From VXLM01 sp965242665 (GTDB taxonomy: Bacteria > Chloroflexota > Dehalococcoidia > Lucifugimonadales > VXLM01): a stretch of 64,000 nucleotides of DNA. This document shows, one piece after another, positions 52,423 through 60,747 of the stretch (positions within the stretch are counted from its first letter, which is position 1; each line of letters opens with the position of its first letter). Below the pieces are notes generated by a model. The model saw nothing but the letters and a program-made list of their open reading frames with translations. It did no database searches and was not told the origin of the DNA. Location: assembly GCA_965242665.1 (NCBI GenBank), contig OZ251484.1:3162001-3226000 (forward strand), given 5' to 3'. The position numbers were made by a program, and so were the translations under genes.

Positions 52423-53732
52423 GGACGATGCTCCGATACCAAATCGAGCGTTTCCCAGAACGCCGGGTACGATACATCAGCGGCATCCGCTCCCTCGATG
52501 GTCGTTTCTCCGTCCGCAATGGCGCCCGCTATGCCCATGGTCATGGCGATCCGGTGGTCTCCAAAGCTCTCGACCGCTGCCCCTCTCAGCCTGGCCCCTC
52601 CGCGAATGACCATGCCGTCCGGCGTCTCCTCTGCGTTCGCTCCGAGCCGGACGAGGCCTGCAACCGTCGCGGCGATGCGGTCGGACTCCTTGACCCGCAG
52701 TTCCTCGGCGTGTCTGATAACGGTCGTCCCCTTCGCCCGCGCGGCGGCCAGTGCGAGCGCCGGCAGTTCGTCGATGACCCTGGGAATGGTCTCGCCTTCG
52801 ATCTCCACTCCGCGAAGATCGGACGACTCGACGACGATATCCGCCGCAGGCTCCGACATCCCCTCGACGACGTTCTCCATTTGGATGGATGCGCCCATCG
52901 ACCGCAGCGCGTCGATAACCCCGGTGCGGGTAGGGTTCGTCCCTACGTTGCGCAGACGGATGCGCGCGTTTGGATGTGCGGCCCCTGCTACCATCCAGAA
53001 GGCCGCCGAGCTGATGTCCCCAGGCACTCGCACGTTCGCGGCCGCGAGGGTGGATGCGCGCACGGAAACCGACAGGCCGGTGATGTCTACATCCCCTCCC
53101 ATGTACTGCATCATCCGTTCGGTATGGTCCCTCGACTGGGCTGGCGACCTTGCGACGGTGCATCCGTCCGCATACAGCCCCGCGATCAAGATCGCGGACT
53201 TCACCTGGGCGCTCGCGGTCTTGAGGTCGTATTCGATGGCCCTGAGTTTTCCTCCTCGCACCGCCAGCGGCAGAAGAGAGTCGTCCATTCGCCCCATGAA
53301 CGCTGCGCCCATCATCCGCAGCGGCTCGACGACGCGCGCCATCGGCCGCGACCTCAACGAATCGTCTCCAGTCAATACAGTCAAGAACGGTTGCCCCGCC
53401 AGCAGCCCGGCGACCAGCCGCGTCGTAGTGCCGCTGTTGCCGGCGTGAAGCGCGTCCGATGGTTCGCAGAGACCGTCGATCCCGCCCCCTTCGATCTCGA
53501 AACACTCTTCCCCAGGCCACACGCCGCAGTCGCGGTGTCCAGTAATCCGAACTCCCAGCCCGCGCAGACATCTTAGCATCGAGCTTCTATCGTCCCCAAC
53601 GCAGAAGTTCGAGACGTGTGCAGTCCCGTCGCTGATGGAGTTCAGCAGGGCGGCGCGGTGAGATATCGACTTGTCTCCGGATGTCGATACCGTGCCCTCG
53701 AGGCGGTCTCGCCGCTGGATCGTCCGAATCAT
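52419..53732 (-). CDS. aroA: 3-phosphoshikimate 1-carboxyvinyltransferase (EPSP synthase)
   Basis: Sixth step of the shikimate pathway, joining phosphoenolpyruvate to shikimate 3-phosphate. Motifs: TSGDKSISHRAALL (phosphate-binding lysine and serine), AGNSGTTTRL, and later KESDRIAATV with EDGDHR-like SFGDHRIAM. The ATG overlaps the stop of the upstream TyrA-like gene (ATGA), fixing the start at 53732 rather than GTG 53768. The 437-residue length is normal. Confidence 0.94.
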   Translation of the reverse strand: MIRTIQRRDRLEGTVSTSGDKSISHRAALLNSISDGTAHVSNFCVGDDRSSMLRCLRGLGVRITGHRDCGVWPGEECFEIEGGGIDGLCEPSDALHAGNSGTTTRLVAGLLAGQPFLTVLTGDDSLRSRPMARVVEPLRMMGAAFMGRMDDSLLPLAVRGGKLRAIEYDLKTASAQVKSAILIAGLYADGCTVARSPAQSRDHTERMMQYMGGDVDITGLSVSVRASTLAAANVRVPGDISSAAFWMVAGAAHPNARIRLRNVGTNPTRTGVIDALRSMGASIQMENVVEGMSEPAADIVVESSDLRGVEIEGETIPRVIDELPALALAAARAKGTTVIRHAEELRVKESDRIAATVAGLVRLGANAEETPDGMVIRGGARLRGAAVESFGDHRIAMTMGIAGAIADGETTIEGADAADVSYPAFWETLDLVSEHRP

Positions 53733-54742
53733 CTGTCCGTCTTTTCCCTCGCCTTCGGGTAGCGCCACGCAGCGTTCTTGTTCGCCGCGCTGATGTCCAT
53801 CGCCCGTCCCGCAAGCCGGCGTCCTACGAACATGCTGGCCACCGTCTCTCCAGCGGACGGCGTTCGCGGCCTATCGTCCTCCGTGACCGCGCCCATCTCG
53901 AGTTTCATCCACTCCTCCCATGCTTCGATTAGTGCATCCTCCAACTGGTCGATGGGGCCCTGCGCCAGTTCGCGGTATGAATCTAGAGTTTCGATCATCT
54001 GCCCAATCCACCGTGCGACGTGTTCCGGAGCGGAACCTACTGCCGCCGCCATTTCGACGGGATCGACGTGTGCGAGCTTCGACATATCCCGGAACTCTCC
54101 GCCAACCAGCTTCGCCATTTCCCTCCACGACGAACTATTCGATGCAGTGGTCATGAGGGCGGACGAAAGCAAGGACGGCATGATCGTCACGGCCGCGGCG
54201 TATGAGTCGTGTTCACGTGGGTCGATGAAGAGCGGGGTAGCGCCCAGCGCCTCCACCAGTCCAACGATTGGTTTGATTCCGTCCGCACGCGCATGCGGAG
54301 ATGGAGCAAGGCAATAGTCTACGCCATCGAAGGCGTTGCTGTCCGCTGCGTCGAGGTCGTCCGTTGGTCGCCGCAGCAACGGTCTGCCTGCCACGAAAGT
54401 CGTATCTACGCGGAGGTGAGTGGATGCAGCCTCCAGAGACTGAACCATCGCCGCCCCGGTATCCGTCGCGCTGCAATCCTGCTCTAGTACCGGCCCGACC
54501 GCCTCCATCAATTGCAGCGTATCCGCGGGTGCAGTATCGAAGATCACGAGTTTGGCACCTTCCAACGCTGTGCCAAGGTTGTGCCCCACCGAATCGAACG
54601 CGCCGGCATCGGCCGCTTTCCCGCGCCACATCCGGTCGCCGGATGTCCCAACAACCTCGGTCTCTTTCAAACCGAGTTCCTTGAGCCGAAGCCCCATCGA
54701 CAACCCAATATTGCTGGAGCCAATGATCGTAATTCTATCCAT
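53729..54742 (-). CDS. tyrA: prephenate/arogenate dehydrogenase-like protein (TyrA family) with altered active-site motifs
   Basis: A 337-residue protein with an N-terminal nucleotide fold (ITIIGSSNIGLSMG) and the helical dimer domain of the TyrA family, directly coupled to aroA. The usual catalytic motif G-G-H-P-M-x-G is here AGRPLLRRP, so the histidine that contacts the substrate hydroxyl is R. The later S-H-L-P-H motif reads TIMPS. A C-terminal extension of about 45 residues (GETVASMFVGRRLAGRAM...) follows the helical domain. Context suggests aromatic amino acid synthesis, but the altered residues leave the reaction open. Confidence 0.75.
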   Translation of the reverse strand: MDRITIIGSSNIGLSMGLRLKELGLKETEVVGTSGDRMWRGKAADAGAFDSVGHNLGTALEGAKLVIFDTAPADTLQLMEAVGPVLEQDCSATDTGAAMVQSLEAASTHLRVDTTFVAGRPLLRRPTDDLDAADSNAFDGVDYCLAPSPHARADGIKPIVGLVEALGATPLFIDPREHDSYAAAVTIMPSLLSSALMTTASNSSSWREMAKLVGGEFRDMSKLAHVDPVEMAAAVGSAPEHVARWIGQMIETLDSYRELAQGPIDQLEDALIEAWEEWMKLEMGAVTEDDRPRTPSAGETVASMFVGRRLAGRAMDISAANKNAAWRYPKAREKTDR

Positions 54743-54775
54743 GAATGCTAACCTGTGACCGAAGATTGAATCAGA

Positions 54776-55486
54776 TCAACCCCAGATTTGTCCACCAACG
54801 ACGATGATTGCCAACCCGTTCACCAAAGGCTTCATGATTGGGACGAGCAAGCTACTTCCACCTGGCAGGATGAACCCGGAAATGATGATGCCGAGCAATA
54901 TCAAGGGGCCCCATCGTTCGAGCTGGTTCCATTGGATGGCGAGGTCACGCGGCAAAATCCCAAGCACTACCTTGAAGCCGTCCAGCGGCGCGATGGGTAT
55001 GAGATTGAATGCAGCCAACAGAATGTTGATGAAGATGATCGACCCGAGCACGTAGGGGATTACGTCGCCGGAGTCACCTCGAAATAGGGAAAACCCCACC
55101 ATGTCGTCGCTAAATATTCCGAATCTAAATGGGACGACTGCTGCCGATGCGGCGACCACGTTGGATATGGGACCCGCAAGCGATACCGCCGCGATGCCGG
55201 ACCGGGCTCCGCTGCTGAATCGAGCTGGATTGACCGGAGTCGGCTTTCCCCATCCAAACCCGACGAACGCGAGCATGGCAGTGCCCATAGGATCGAGGTG
55301 CGAGAGAGGATTCAGGGTGAGCCGACCCTCTTCCTTCGCCGTGTGGTCTCCCAGCAGATTGGCGGTCAGTGCGTGGCTAAATTCATGGACTGTGATCGCC
55401 CCGACGATGGCAACCGCGAACCCCAAGAGCGTGACCACGGCGAGCGTTGGCGAATCCTGGAATTGGTCGATGAGCGCGAAGAGCAA
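54776..55486 (-). CDS. M50-family (site-2 protease type) membrane metalloprotease
   Basis: A 236-residue membrane protein with five or six hydrophobic segments. The zinc motif HEFSH lies in the second helix and the second metal ligand in NLIPIAPLDG. No PDZ or CBS domain, so it belongs to the short archaeal/bacterial S2P-like branch often found with unknown substrates. Cuts proteins inside the membrane. Last gene of its strand before the Fe-S protein gene, with no clear partner. Confidence 0.88.
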   Translation of the reverse strand: MLFALIDQFQDSPTLAVVTLLGFAVAIVGAITVHEFSHALTANLLGDHTAKEEGRLTLNPLSHLDPMGTAMLAFVGFGWGKPTPVNPARFSSGARSGIAAVSLAGPISNVVAASAAVVPFRFGIFSDDMVGFSLFRGDSGDVIPYVLGSIIFINILLAAFNLIPIAPLDGFKVVLGILPRDLAIQWNQLERWGPLILLGIIISGFILPGGSSLLVPIMKPLVNGLAIIVVGGQIWG

Positions 55487-55574
55487 TGGTCACCCTAATG
55501 GAAGCAGAGACGAGACGGTACATACCGCCCCGTCTCAAGAACCGATCCGCAGCCATGAGTCTGGATGGATAGGA

Positions 55575-55982
55575 TTAGTGGCCGCCGCATCCGCCACCGC
55601 CGCCGCAACCGCACCCTCCCCCCCCGCCGCCACATCCGCCACCTCCGCCGCCGCACGCACAACCGCCGCCCGCCGTCTCGACGTTTGGATTGCTGATGAC
55701 GAAGCCGCTGCGCATCAACCCATCCACGTAGTCGATCTGAGCCCCCTCTACCAACGGAGCGCTCTCCGAATCGACGAGCACCTTCAAGCCTTCGACGTCG
55801 ATTACGAAGTCATCCTCTTCCGCATTCTCTTCGATGCTCATCGTGTACTGAAATCCGCCGTGCGGCCCCGGCATCGGCATGACCCGCAGCAACGCCCCTG
55901 CCTGTCCTTGTTCATTGAGAGCGTCCTTCAACTTCTCGGCGGCGAGGGGAGTGATGTCGATGATGTGAGCGGTGGTAGCCAA
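55575..55982 (-). CDS. A-type (IscA/HesB) Fe-S protein with a Gly/Cys-rich tail
   Basis: A 135-residue protein. Residues 1-100 follow the HesB/IscA fold (DITPLAAEKLKDAL, LLRVMPMPGPHGGFQYTM, GLKVLVDSESAPLVEGAQIDYVDGL, SGFVISNPN). The cysteine usually seen in the GCSG-like loop is missing: the site reads PGPHGGFQY. In place of the standard C-G-C end, the tail of about 30 residues is almost only glycine, with six cysteines (CAC, C, CGC and C) and a final GGH. TTG 55982 is used because GGAGG lies 8 nt before it, whereas the frame extends to 56051. It might bind clusters or metal through the tail. Confidence 0.85.
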   Translation of the reverse strand: MATTAHIIDITPLAAEKLKDALNEQGQAGALLRVMPMPGPHGGFQYTMSIEENAEEDDFVIDVEGLKVLVDSESAPLVEGAQIDYVDGLMRSGFVISNPNVETAGGGCACGGGGGGCGGGGGGCGCGGGGGCGGH

Positions 55983-56173
55983 TGAACCAACCTCCGAAAT
56001 GCTGAGCCGTGTCCTGCGCCAGCAGACTATACTTGAGTAGTACGTTCCCAATATCCTAACACGCCGACCGTATCGTCGTCAAGAACCGTATGGGCGGTTC
56101 TCATGCGATGGGCTTGCGGTGTTGGACTTCCGCTTGTGAACCTTCCCTGCAGATTGAGAATTCGACCCGGCCG

Positions 56174-56377
56174 TCATCCTCCTCCGACCGCGCGGACGAT
56201 CTCCAGCGTATCGCCGTCCGACAGAGTGACGTCCGGCCAATCTTCCCTCCGAACCACCTCCCCGTTGAGTGCGATGGCGACCATCCTGGAGTTCGCCCCG
56301 AGAGATGAGATATACGACGCGAGTGAAGTAGCCTCCGGAATCTCGCGTGCGTGCCCATTTATGGTTACCTGAATCAT
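56174..56377 (-). CDS. thiS: sulfur carrier protein ThiS
   Basis: A 67-residue ubiquitin-fold protein ending in GGG; the C-terminal diglycine is adenylated and thiocarboxylated, then delivers sulfur to ThiG for thiazole formation. It begins 2 bp after the thiE stop, in the order thiG-thiE-thiS. Confidence 0.92.
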   Translation of the reverse strand: MIQVTINGHAREIPEATSLASYISSLGANSRMVAIALNGEVVRREDWPDVTLSDGDTLEIVRAVGGG

Positions 56378-56379
56378 GT

Positions 56380-57009
56380 TTACCGGAATCGCGTCACCTC
56401 GTTGAGAAGCGACTTTGCGGCTTTGCCGGGGTCTGCCGCATCCGAAATCGCCGTAATGACCGCGACCCCAGAACTGCCAGCTTCCATAGCCAGACTTGCG
56501 TTTCCTGCATCCACGCCGCCGATTGCGAGGAAGGGGATGGAGATTTCCCGGCTCAGCTGTCGAAGAAACGCCGTACCGCGTATCGGGCCCTTTGGGGGGC
56601 CGCTGCCGGCAAAGATCGTTCCCGCAACCAGAAAATCCGCTCCGCGCGCCTCCGCTTCGATGGCCCCGTCTACCGAATGTACTGATCTTCCAATCAACAC
56701 CTTGGATCCGACCATACCTCTGACGACCGATGGCGGCAGTCCGTTCTCAGGCAACTGCACGCCCGCCGCGCCGATGGCGATGGCCGCGTCTACGCGGTCA
56801 TTCACGATCAGGTCGGCGCGACCCCCGATCGCGTCCATCAGTCGCTTGCCGAGTTCGTACAAGTCGCGCGCCGACAGATCCTTCTCCCGGAGTTGCACCA
56901 TACTTACCCCCTGATCTACCGCCTGCCTGACTACGTCATCCAGGCCGCGCCCGGAATGACGCTTCCTATCGGTTACCAAGCACAGGACAGGGGCGTCGAG
57001 CTGGGCCAA
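56380..57009 (-). CDS. thiE: thiamine-phosphate synthase
   Basis: Joins the thiazole and pyrimidine halves to give thiamine phosphate. The 209-residue TIM barrel has VQLREKDLSARDL, VNDRVDAAIAIGAAGVQL, GRSVHS, and GTIFAGSGPPKGPIRG phosphate-binding loops. It lies 3 bp after the thiG stop. Confidence 0.93.
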   Translation of the reverse strand: MAQLDAPVLCLVTDRKRHSGRGLDDVVRQAVDQGVSMVQLREKDLSARDLYELGKRLMDAIGGRADLIVNDRVDAAIAIGAAGVQLPENGLPPSVVRGMVGSKVLIGRSVHSVDGAIEAEARGADFLVAGTIFAGSGPPKGPIRGTAFLRQLSREISIPFLAIGGVDAGNASLAMEAGSSGVAVITAISDAADPGKAAKSLLNEVTRFR

Positions 57010-57012
57010 CAG

Positions 57013-57807
57013 TCACGCGCTCCGGGGGGCTGCAGGTCGAGCGACTCCAGTCGTTGGGCTGCTTGCCTGCGCTTCGGACTTGCGCTCGATGCGCCCGGCC
57101 AGATATGCCTGGCGTCCGGCTTCCACGCCCAGCTTGAACGCCGTTCCCATTCCTGCCGGATCGTCCGCCTGGGCGATGGCAGTGTTTACCAATACGGCAT
57201 CCGCGCCTATTTCCAGAGCATGAGCCGCCTCGGACGGTACTCCGAGTCCCGCGTCCACGACCACAGGCACTGAGGCTTGTTCCACGATGATCTCAATCTC
57301 TTCCAGCGTCAGGATCCCCTGTCCCGATCCAATGGCGGACCCCAGAGGCATCACCGTGGCGCACCCAATGTCCTCGAGGCGCGCGGCAAGCACCGGATCC
57401 GCGTGGATATACGGGAGGACGACGAATCCATCCTCGACCAAAACCCTCGCCGCATCGAAAGTGCCGACCGGATCCGGCAGAAGCCACCTGCCTGCTGGGA
57501 TCACTTCCAGCTTCACCCAATTCGAACCGGTCAACTCTCTCGCGAGTCGAGCGGTGAAAACTGCATCCTCCGCGGTTGAGCAGGCCGCAGTGTTCGGCAG
57601 GATCGTGTATCGCTCCCAATCGAAGTAATCGAGGATGCTCTTCTCATTTGGGTCGTCCAAATTCAGCCGCCGAATGGCGACCGTAATGATCTCGGCGCCA
57701 GACGCCTCGATGGACTGCACCATCTCTTCGTTGGACCGGTGCCGCCCCGTGCCCACCATGAGCCGAGATTGAAACTCCTTGCCTGCGATAACAAGCGGGT
57801 CGTTCAT
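57013..57807 (-). CDS. thiG: thiazole synthase
   Basis: Builds the thiazole ring from deoxyxylulose phosphate, ThiS thiocarboxylate and dehydroglycine. The 264-residue barrel has the Schiff-base lysine region NWVKLEVI, the PAGRWLLPDP loop and VVVDAGLGVPSEAAHALEIGADAVLVNTAIA. The ATG follows GGAGGA that forms the 3' end of a TPP riboswitch, so thiG-thiE-thiS are switched off by thiamine pyrophosphate. thiC, thiD and thiO/thiH are not in the window. Confidence 0.94.
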   Translation of the reverse strand: MNDPLVIAGKEFQSRLMVGTGRHRSNEEMVQSIEASGAEIITVAIRRLNLDDPNEKSILDYFDWERYTILPNTAACSTAEDAVFTARLARELTGSNWVKLEVIPAGRWLLPDPVGTFDAARVLVEDGFVVLPYIHADPVLAARLEDIGCATVMPLGSAIGSGQGILTLEEIEIIVEQASVPVVVDAGLGVPSEAAHALEIGADAVLVNTAIAQADDPAGMGTAFKLGVEAGRQAYLAGRIERKSEAQASSPTTGVARPAAPRSA

Positions 57808-57811
57808 GGCA

Positions 57812-57905
57812 ATTCCTCCGCTGGCATTACCCAGGTCAGGTGTTGGCGGTCGGCGGCGCTTCCAAAGTCACCTTCTCAGCACGGTTCACCCGGGCTCCCG
57901 CTCAT
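57812..57905 (-). promoter_or_regulatory. TPP riboswitch (THI element)
   Basis: On the minus strand: GGGAGCCCGGGTG (about 57900-57885), CTGAGA (57879-57874), and ACCTGACCTGGGTAATGCCAGCGGAGGA ending near 57815, which match the conserved THI-box segments in order. The final GGAGGA is also the ribosome-binding site of thiG, 7 nt before the ATG, so ligand binding would hide it. Confidence 0.93.
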
Positions 57906-58065
57906 CAAGGATAGAACACCCTCTTTCGAAAGTCAACGGACCGTTCCACTGGTTCCGTTTGATCTATCGTCGTGGGTTACCCGCACATCGTACATCCATC
58001 TCTCGCCTCCTCCACGTCATTCCCGAGAAGGCGCGAATCCGCCGCGCTGCCTCCAACGTCCCGCA

Positions 58066-60474
58066 TCACTCGTTCGCCACCGGGGCGAACTCGGCTTCCC
58101 AAATGCGGCCGTCACCGTCGAACTGCCCGGTGGTGATTCGCGCGATACCGTATTGGGGAATGTCGACGCTCACTAGACACTTGCCGTCGAATAGCAGCCC
58201 TGGCTCTACGAAATCAAAATCGAGGTTGTCGAACCCGTGTTGCCTGCGGGCGTCCGGAAGATCGTCGATGTCATCGGGGACGGTGTGCAGGAAGAAGCGC
58301 GCGGCAGTGTCCGTGCGTTCGCACGGCTCTTTGACGTAGTGCAACTTGCCATCGTCGATGTACAGATCGAACTCCGAGCGCGCCGCAGGCTCGCGGGAAA
58401 CGATCGTTCGATACTTGAAAGTCAGCCTAGGACTCACGACAACATGCGTTGCGCTCCAAGCATCGCCGTCGACTCGGCCAGTATTGACTTTGACAACGTC
58501 GTACTGCGGAATGTCGACGCTGGCCAGACACTTGCCGTCGAATAGCACGCCGCGCTCGGTGAAGGTGAAGTCGACGTTCTCGAATCCGCGCTGTCTGCGG
58601 GCGGCGGGAAGGTCTTCCTCGTCGAATGGGTAGACGTGCAGGAAGAAGCGCCCCACGGTGTCTCCAGGGCCGCACGGCTCTTTGACGTAGTGCAACTTGC
58701 CATCGTCGATGTACAGATCGAACTCCGAGCGCGTCGCAGGCTCGCGGGATGTTATCGTTCGATACGTGGTTTCATACCATTCGGTCAATCCGTTTCTGTC
58801 ATAGAGGAACAGGTATTGGTTTTGCGGCGTAAGCAGGGCGTCCGTGTCGATTCGGTCGCGCATGACGACGAATCCGCCATCCACTGATGGAAGGTACCCA
58901 TAGCGGATCAAGCTCGAGTTCAGGTAGTAATCCATCGCGTGTCCCGCCCCGTTGAAGAAGGATTTGTGAATGCCGCCGAGAACATTGACGAGCTCCCCTG
59001 TAGTCCTCTCGCGGATGGCGGTCAATTCCTGCGCCGCCGTCCTTACTGTTCGAGCCTCCTCCGTGCTGTACCCGAAGCGGCTCATCTGGAAGCTGGAGAC
59101 TGCGAAGAGCAGCAGCGCAACGACCGACACGGACGCGATGACGCCGTCTCGATTAGTCAGCCTGCGCACCAAGAGCAGAGCGAGGGTGAAGAAGACCAAA
59201 GGGATGCCGACATAGTAGATGGCCTCGAATTCGTGGAATGCGGAGGAGTTGCGCATTGGCAGAGTCCAGAAGAAACCGAACGAGGTTAAGGTTGCGAACA
59301 GGATTCTCGGACGGATGAGCATCGAGCCGATTAGACACGCGGCGGACAGGACGACGCCGAGGACGGCGGTTAGTCCATTCGGCAGCCATGTCAGACTTTC
59401 GACCGCATCGCCGCTTCCGAGCAGGGAATAAGGAATGAACATCCGGAGGATCCTCCCGAACTGATCTTCCATGAAAGGACGCCAGGCTCGGCCGGCGGCG
59501 ATGACGGGAGCCGCGTTGACGTCTGCGTCCCATCCGGTGCGCATTAGCATGGACTGGATTGACGGCAACTCCGTCAGCGGCGTCTCGCCGTCGAGTGCGA
59601 TGTACTCCATAGCGAAGTTGAATGTGAGGACGGATAGGCCGAACGCCAGCGCAACTGTGCCCAGCAGCAGATAGCGGCTTCGAAGCAGCAGGGCCGCCGC
59701 GTGTTTTCCTTGATGCAATACTGTTCGTTGATGCGGAGAATCGGCCGCGGCAGAGCGTGCCCGCAGGAGCTCGCTCGCCAGCCCAAAGACGACGAACGGC
59801 AGGACCAGGGCAAAGACATGCCAGCCTAGTAGCAGCGCAATACACGTCTTGACCACCAGCTGGCGGAAGCGGCCTTCCTGTATGAAGACGACCATGCCAT
59901 GGAAGGTCAACATCAGCCCAAAGAAGACCCCCAATTCGCTGGCGGCGATCATGTCGTTGTAGTACAGGAGGTAATACGACGAGAACGACAGCAGCGTCGC
60001 GGTCAGTGCGATCCATCGGTTGGATACGAGGCGGCGGAGCGAAAGATACGCCAGGACTGCCGCACCCGAGACGAACAGCAGCATCACGATTCTGGCTGCG
60101 GTGATTTGCGCGGATAGATCACCGATGACAAGCAGGGTAGCAAGCTTGATGATTGCGTAGCCGCCGATCGGAAAGCGGTTGTACGGCCGGTAGCGGGTGA
60201 CGCCGTCCTCGTCTACGGTACGGCGCAAGAACTGCTGGAAGCCGTGTTCGTGGGAGAGGTTCACGGCTACCGTTAGGTGCTGCGAGGATAGCCCGTTGTG
60301 TTCCCACGGTCGATAGAATAGGTGCTGCGAGGATAGCCCGTTGTGTTCCCACGATCGATAGAAGTGCCCTCGGTCGCCCCCGAAGATGAAGACCGTCGAC
60401 AGCGCGGTCAGGAGCAGGGCGAGGGGAAGCCAGGCGGATCGCAGCGCGGCCTGGAGTCTGTCGATCGATGTCAT
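58066..60474 (-). CDS. polytopic membrane protein with two tandem C-terminal soluble domains (GT-C-like)
   Basis: An 802-residue protein. About ten to twelve membrane helices between residues 15 and 455 with hydrophilic loops recall GT-C/ArnT/PMT-type glycosyltransferases, although no clear D-x-D or DE site is seen in the first loop. The C-terminal 230 residues hold two near-identical copies of a roughly 100-residue domain (SREPA(T/A)RSEFDLYIDDGKLHYVKEPC ... LLFDGKCLVSVDIPQY), evidently outside the membrane. Near the N-terminus a 15-residue segment (FYRxWEHNGLSSQHL) is doubled by a 45-bp direct repeat at 60275-60363. Function not recognised with certainty. Confidence 0.7.
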   Translation of the reverse strand: MTSIDRLQAALRSAWLPLALLLTALSTVFIFGGDRGHFYRSWEHNGLSSQHLFYRPWEHNGLSSQHLTVAVNLSHEHGFQQFLRRTVDEDGVTRYRPYNRFPIGGYAIIKLATLLVIGDLSAQITAARIVMLLFVSGAAVLAYLSLRRLVSNRWIALTATLLSFSSYYLLYYNDMIAASELGVFFGLMLTFHGMVVFIQEGRFRQLVVKTCIALLLGWHVFALVLPFVVFGLASELLRARSAAADSPHQRTVLHQGKHAAALLLRSRYLLLGTVALAFGLSVLTFNFAMEYIALDGETPLTELPSIQSMLMRTGWDADVNAAPVIAAGRAWRPFMEDQFGRILRMFIPYSLLGSGDAVESLTWLPNGLTAVLGVVLSAACLIGSMLIRPRILFATLTSFGFFWTLPMRNSSAFHEFEAIYYVGIPLVFFTLALLLVRRLTNRDGVIASVSVVALLLFAVSSFQMSRFGYSTEEARTVRTAAQELTAIRERTTGELVNVLGGIHKSFFNGAGHAMDYYLNSSLIRYGYLPSVDGGFVVMRDRIDTDALLTPQNQYLFLYDRNGLTEWYETTYRTITSREPATRSEFDLYIDDGKLHYVKEPCGPGDTVGRFFLHVYPFDEEDLPAARRQRGFENVDFTFTERGVLFDGKCLASVDIPQYDVVKVNTGRVDGDAWSATHVVVSPRLTFKYRTIVSREPAARSEFDLYIDDGKLHYVKEPCERTDTAARFFLHTVPDDIDDLPDARRQHGFDNLDFDFVEPGLLFDGKCLVSVDIPQYGIARITTGQFDGDGRIWEAEFAPVANE
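60275..60363. repeat. 45-bp in-frame tandem duplication within the membrane protein gene
   Basis: AGGTGCTGCGAGGATAGCCC... at 60275-60319 and again at 60320-60363 with three changes near the end of the units. It adds a second FYRPWEHNGLSSQHL segment in the first extracytoplasmic loop. Confidence 0.9.
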
Positions 60475-60747
60475 GATTTCGGAGCCGGGGACAGAGGATT
60501 CTCACGGGAGGACCGACGACCCGTCAAGATGAATTCTGGCCGCGGAATTCTACCCTCCCAATACCGATAATACCACAGAGGCCGCAGCAAGGTTCCGCGC
60601 ACGCGTGGTTTGTTCGGAGTGTATAATAGCGGCCGGTACTGTTACGTTAGTGTGTTAGTGTGTTCCAACGCAGGCAACGTTGTGATAGAACAGATTTGGC
60701 CGCCGGGCTGCGACCCGGCGACCCAGCCAAAGCGGGAGGGCTCTGCA

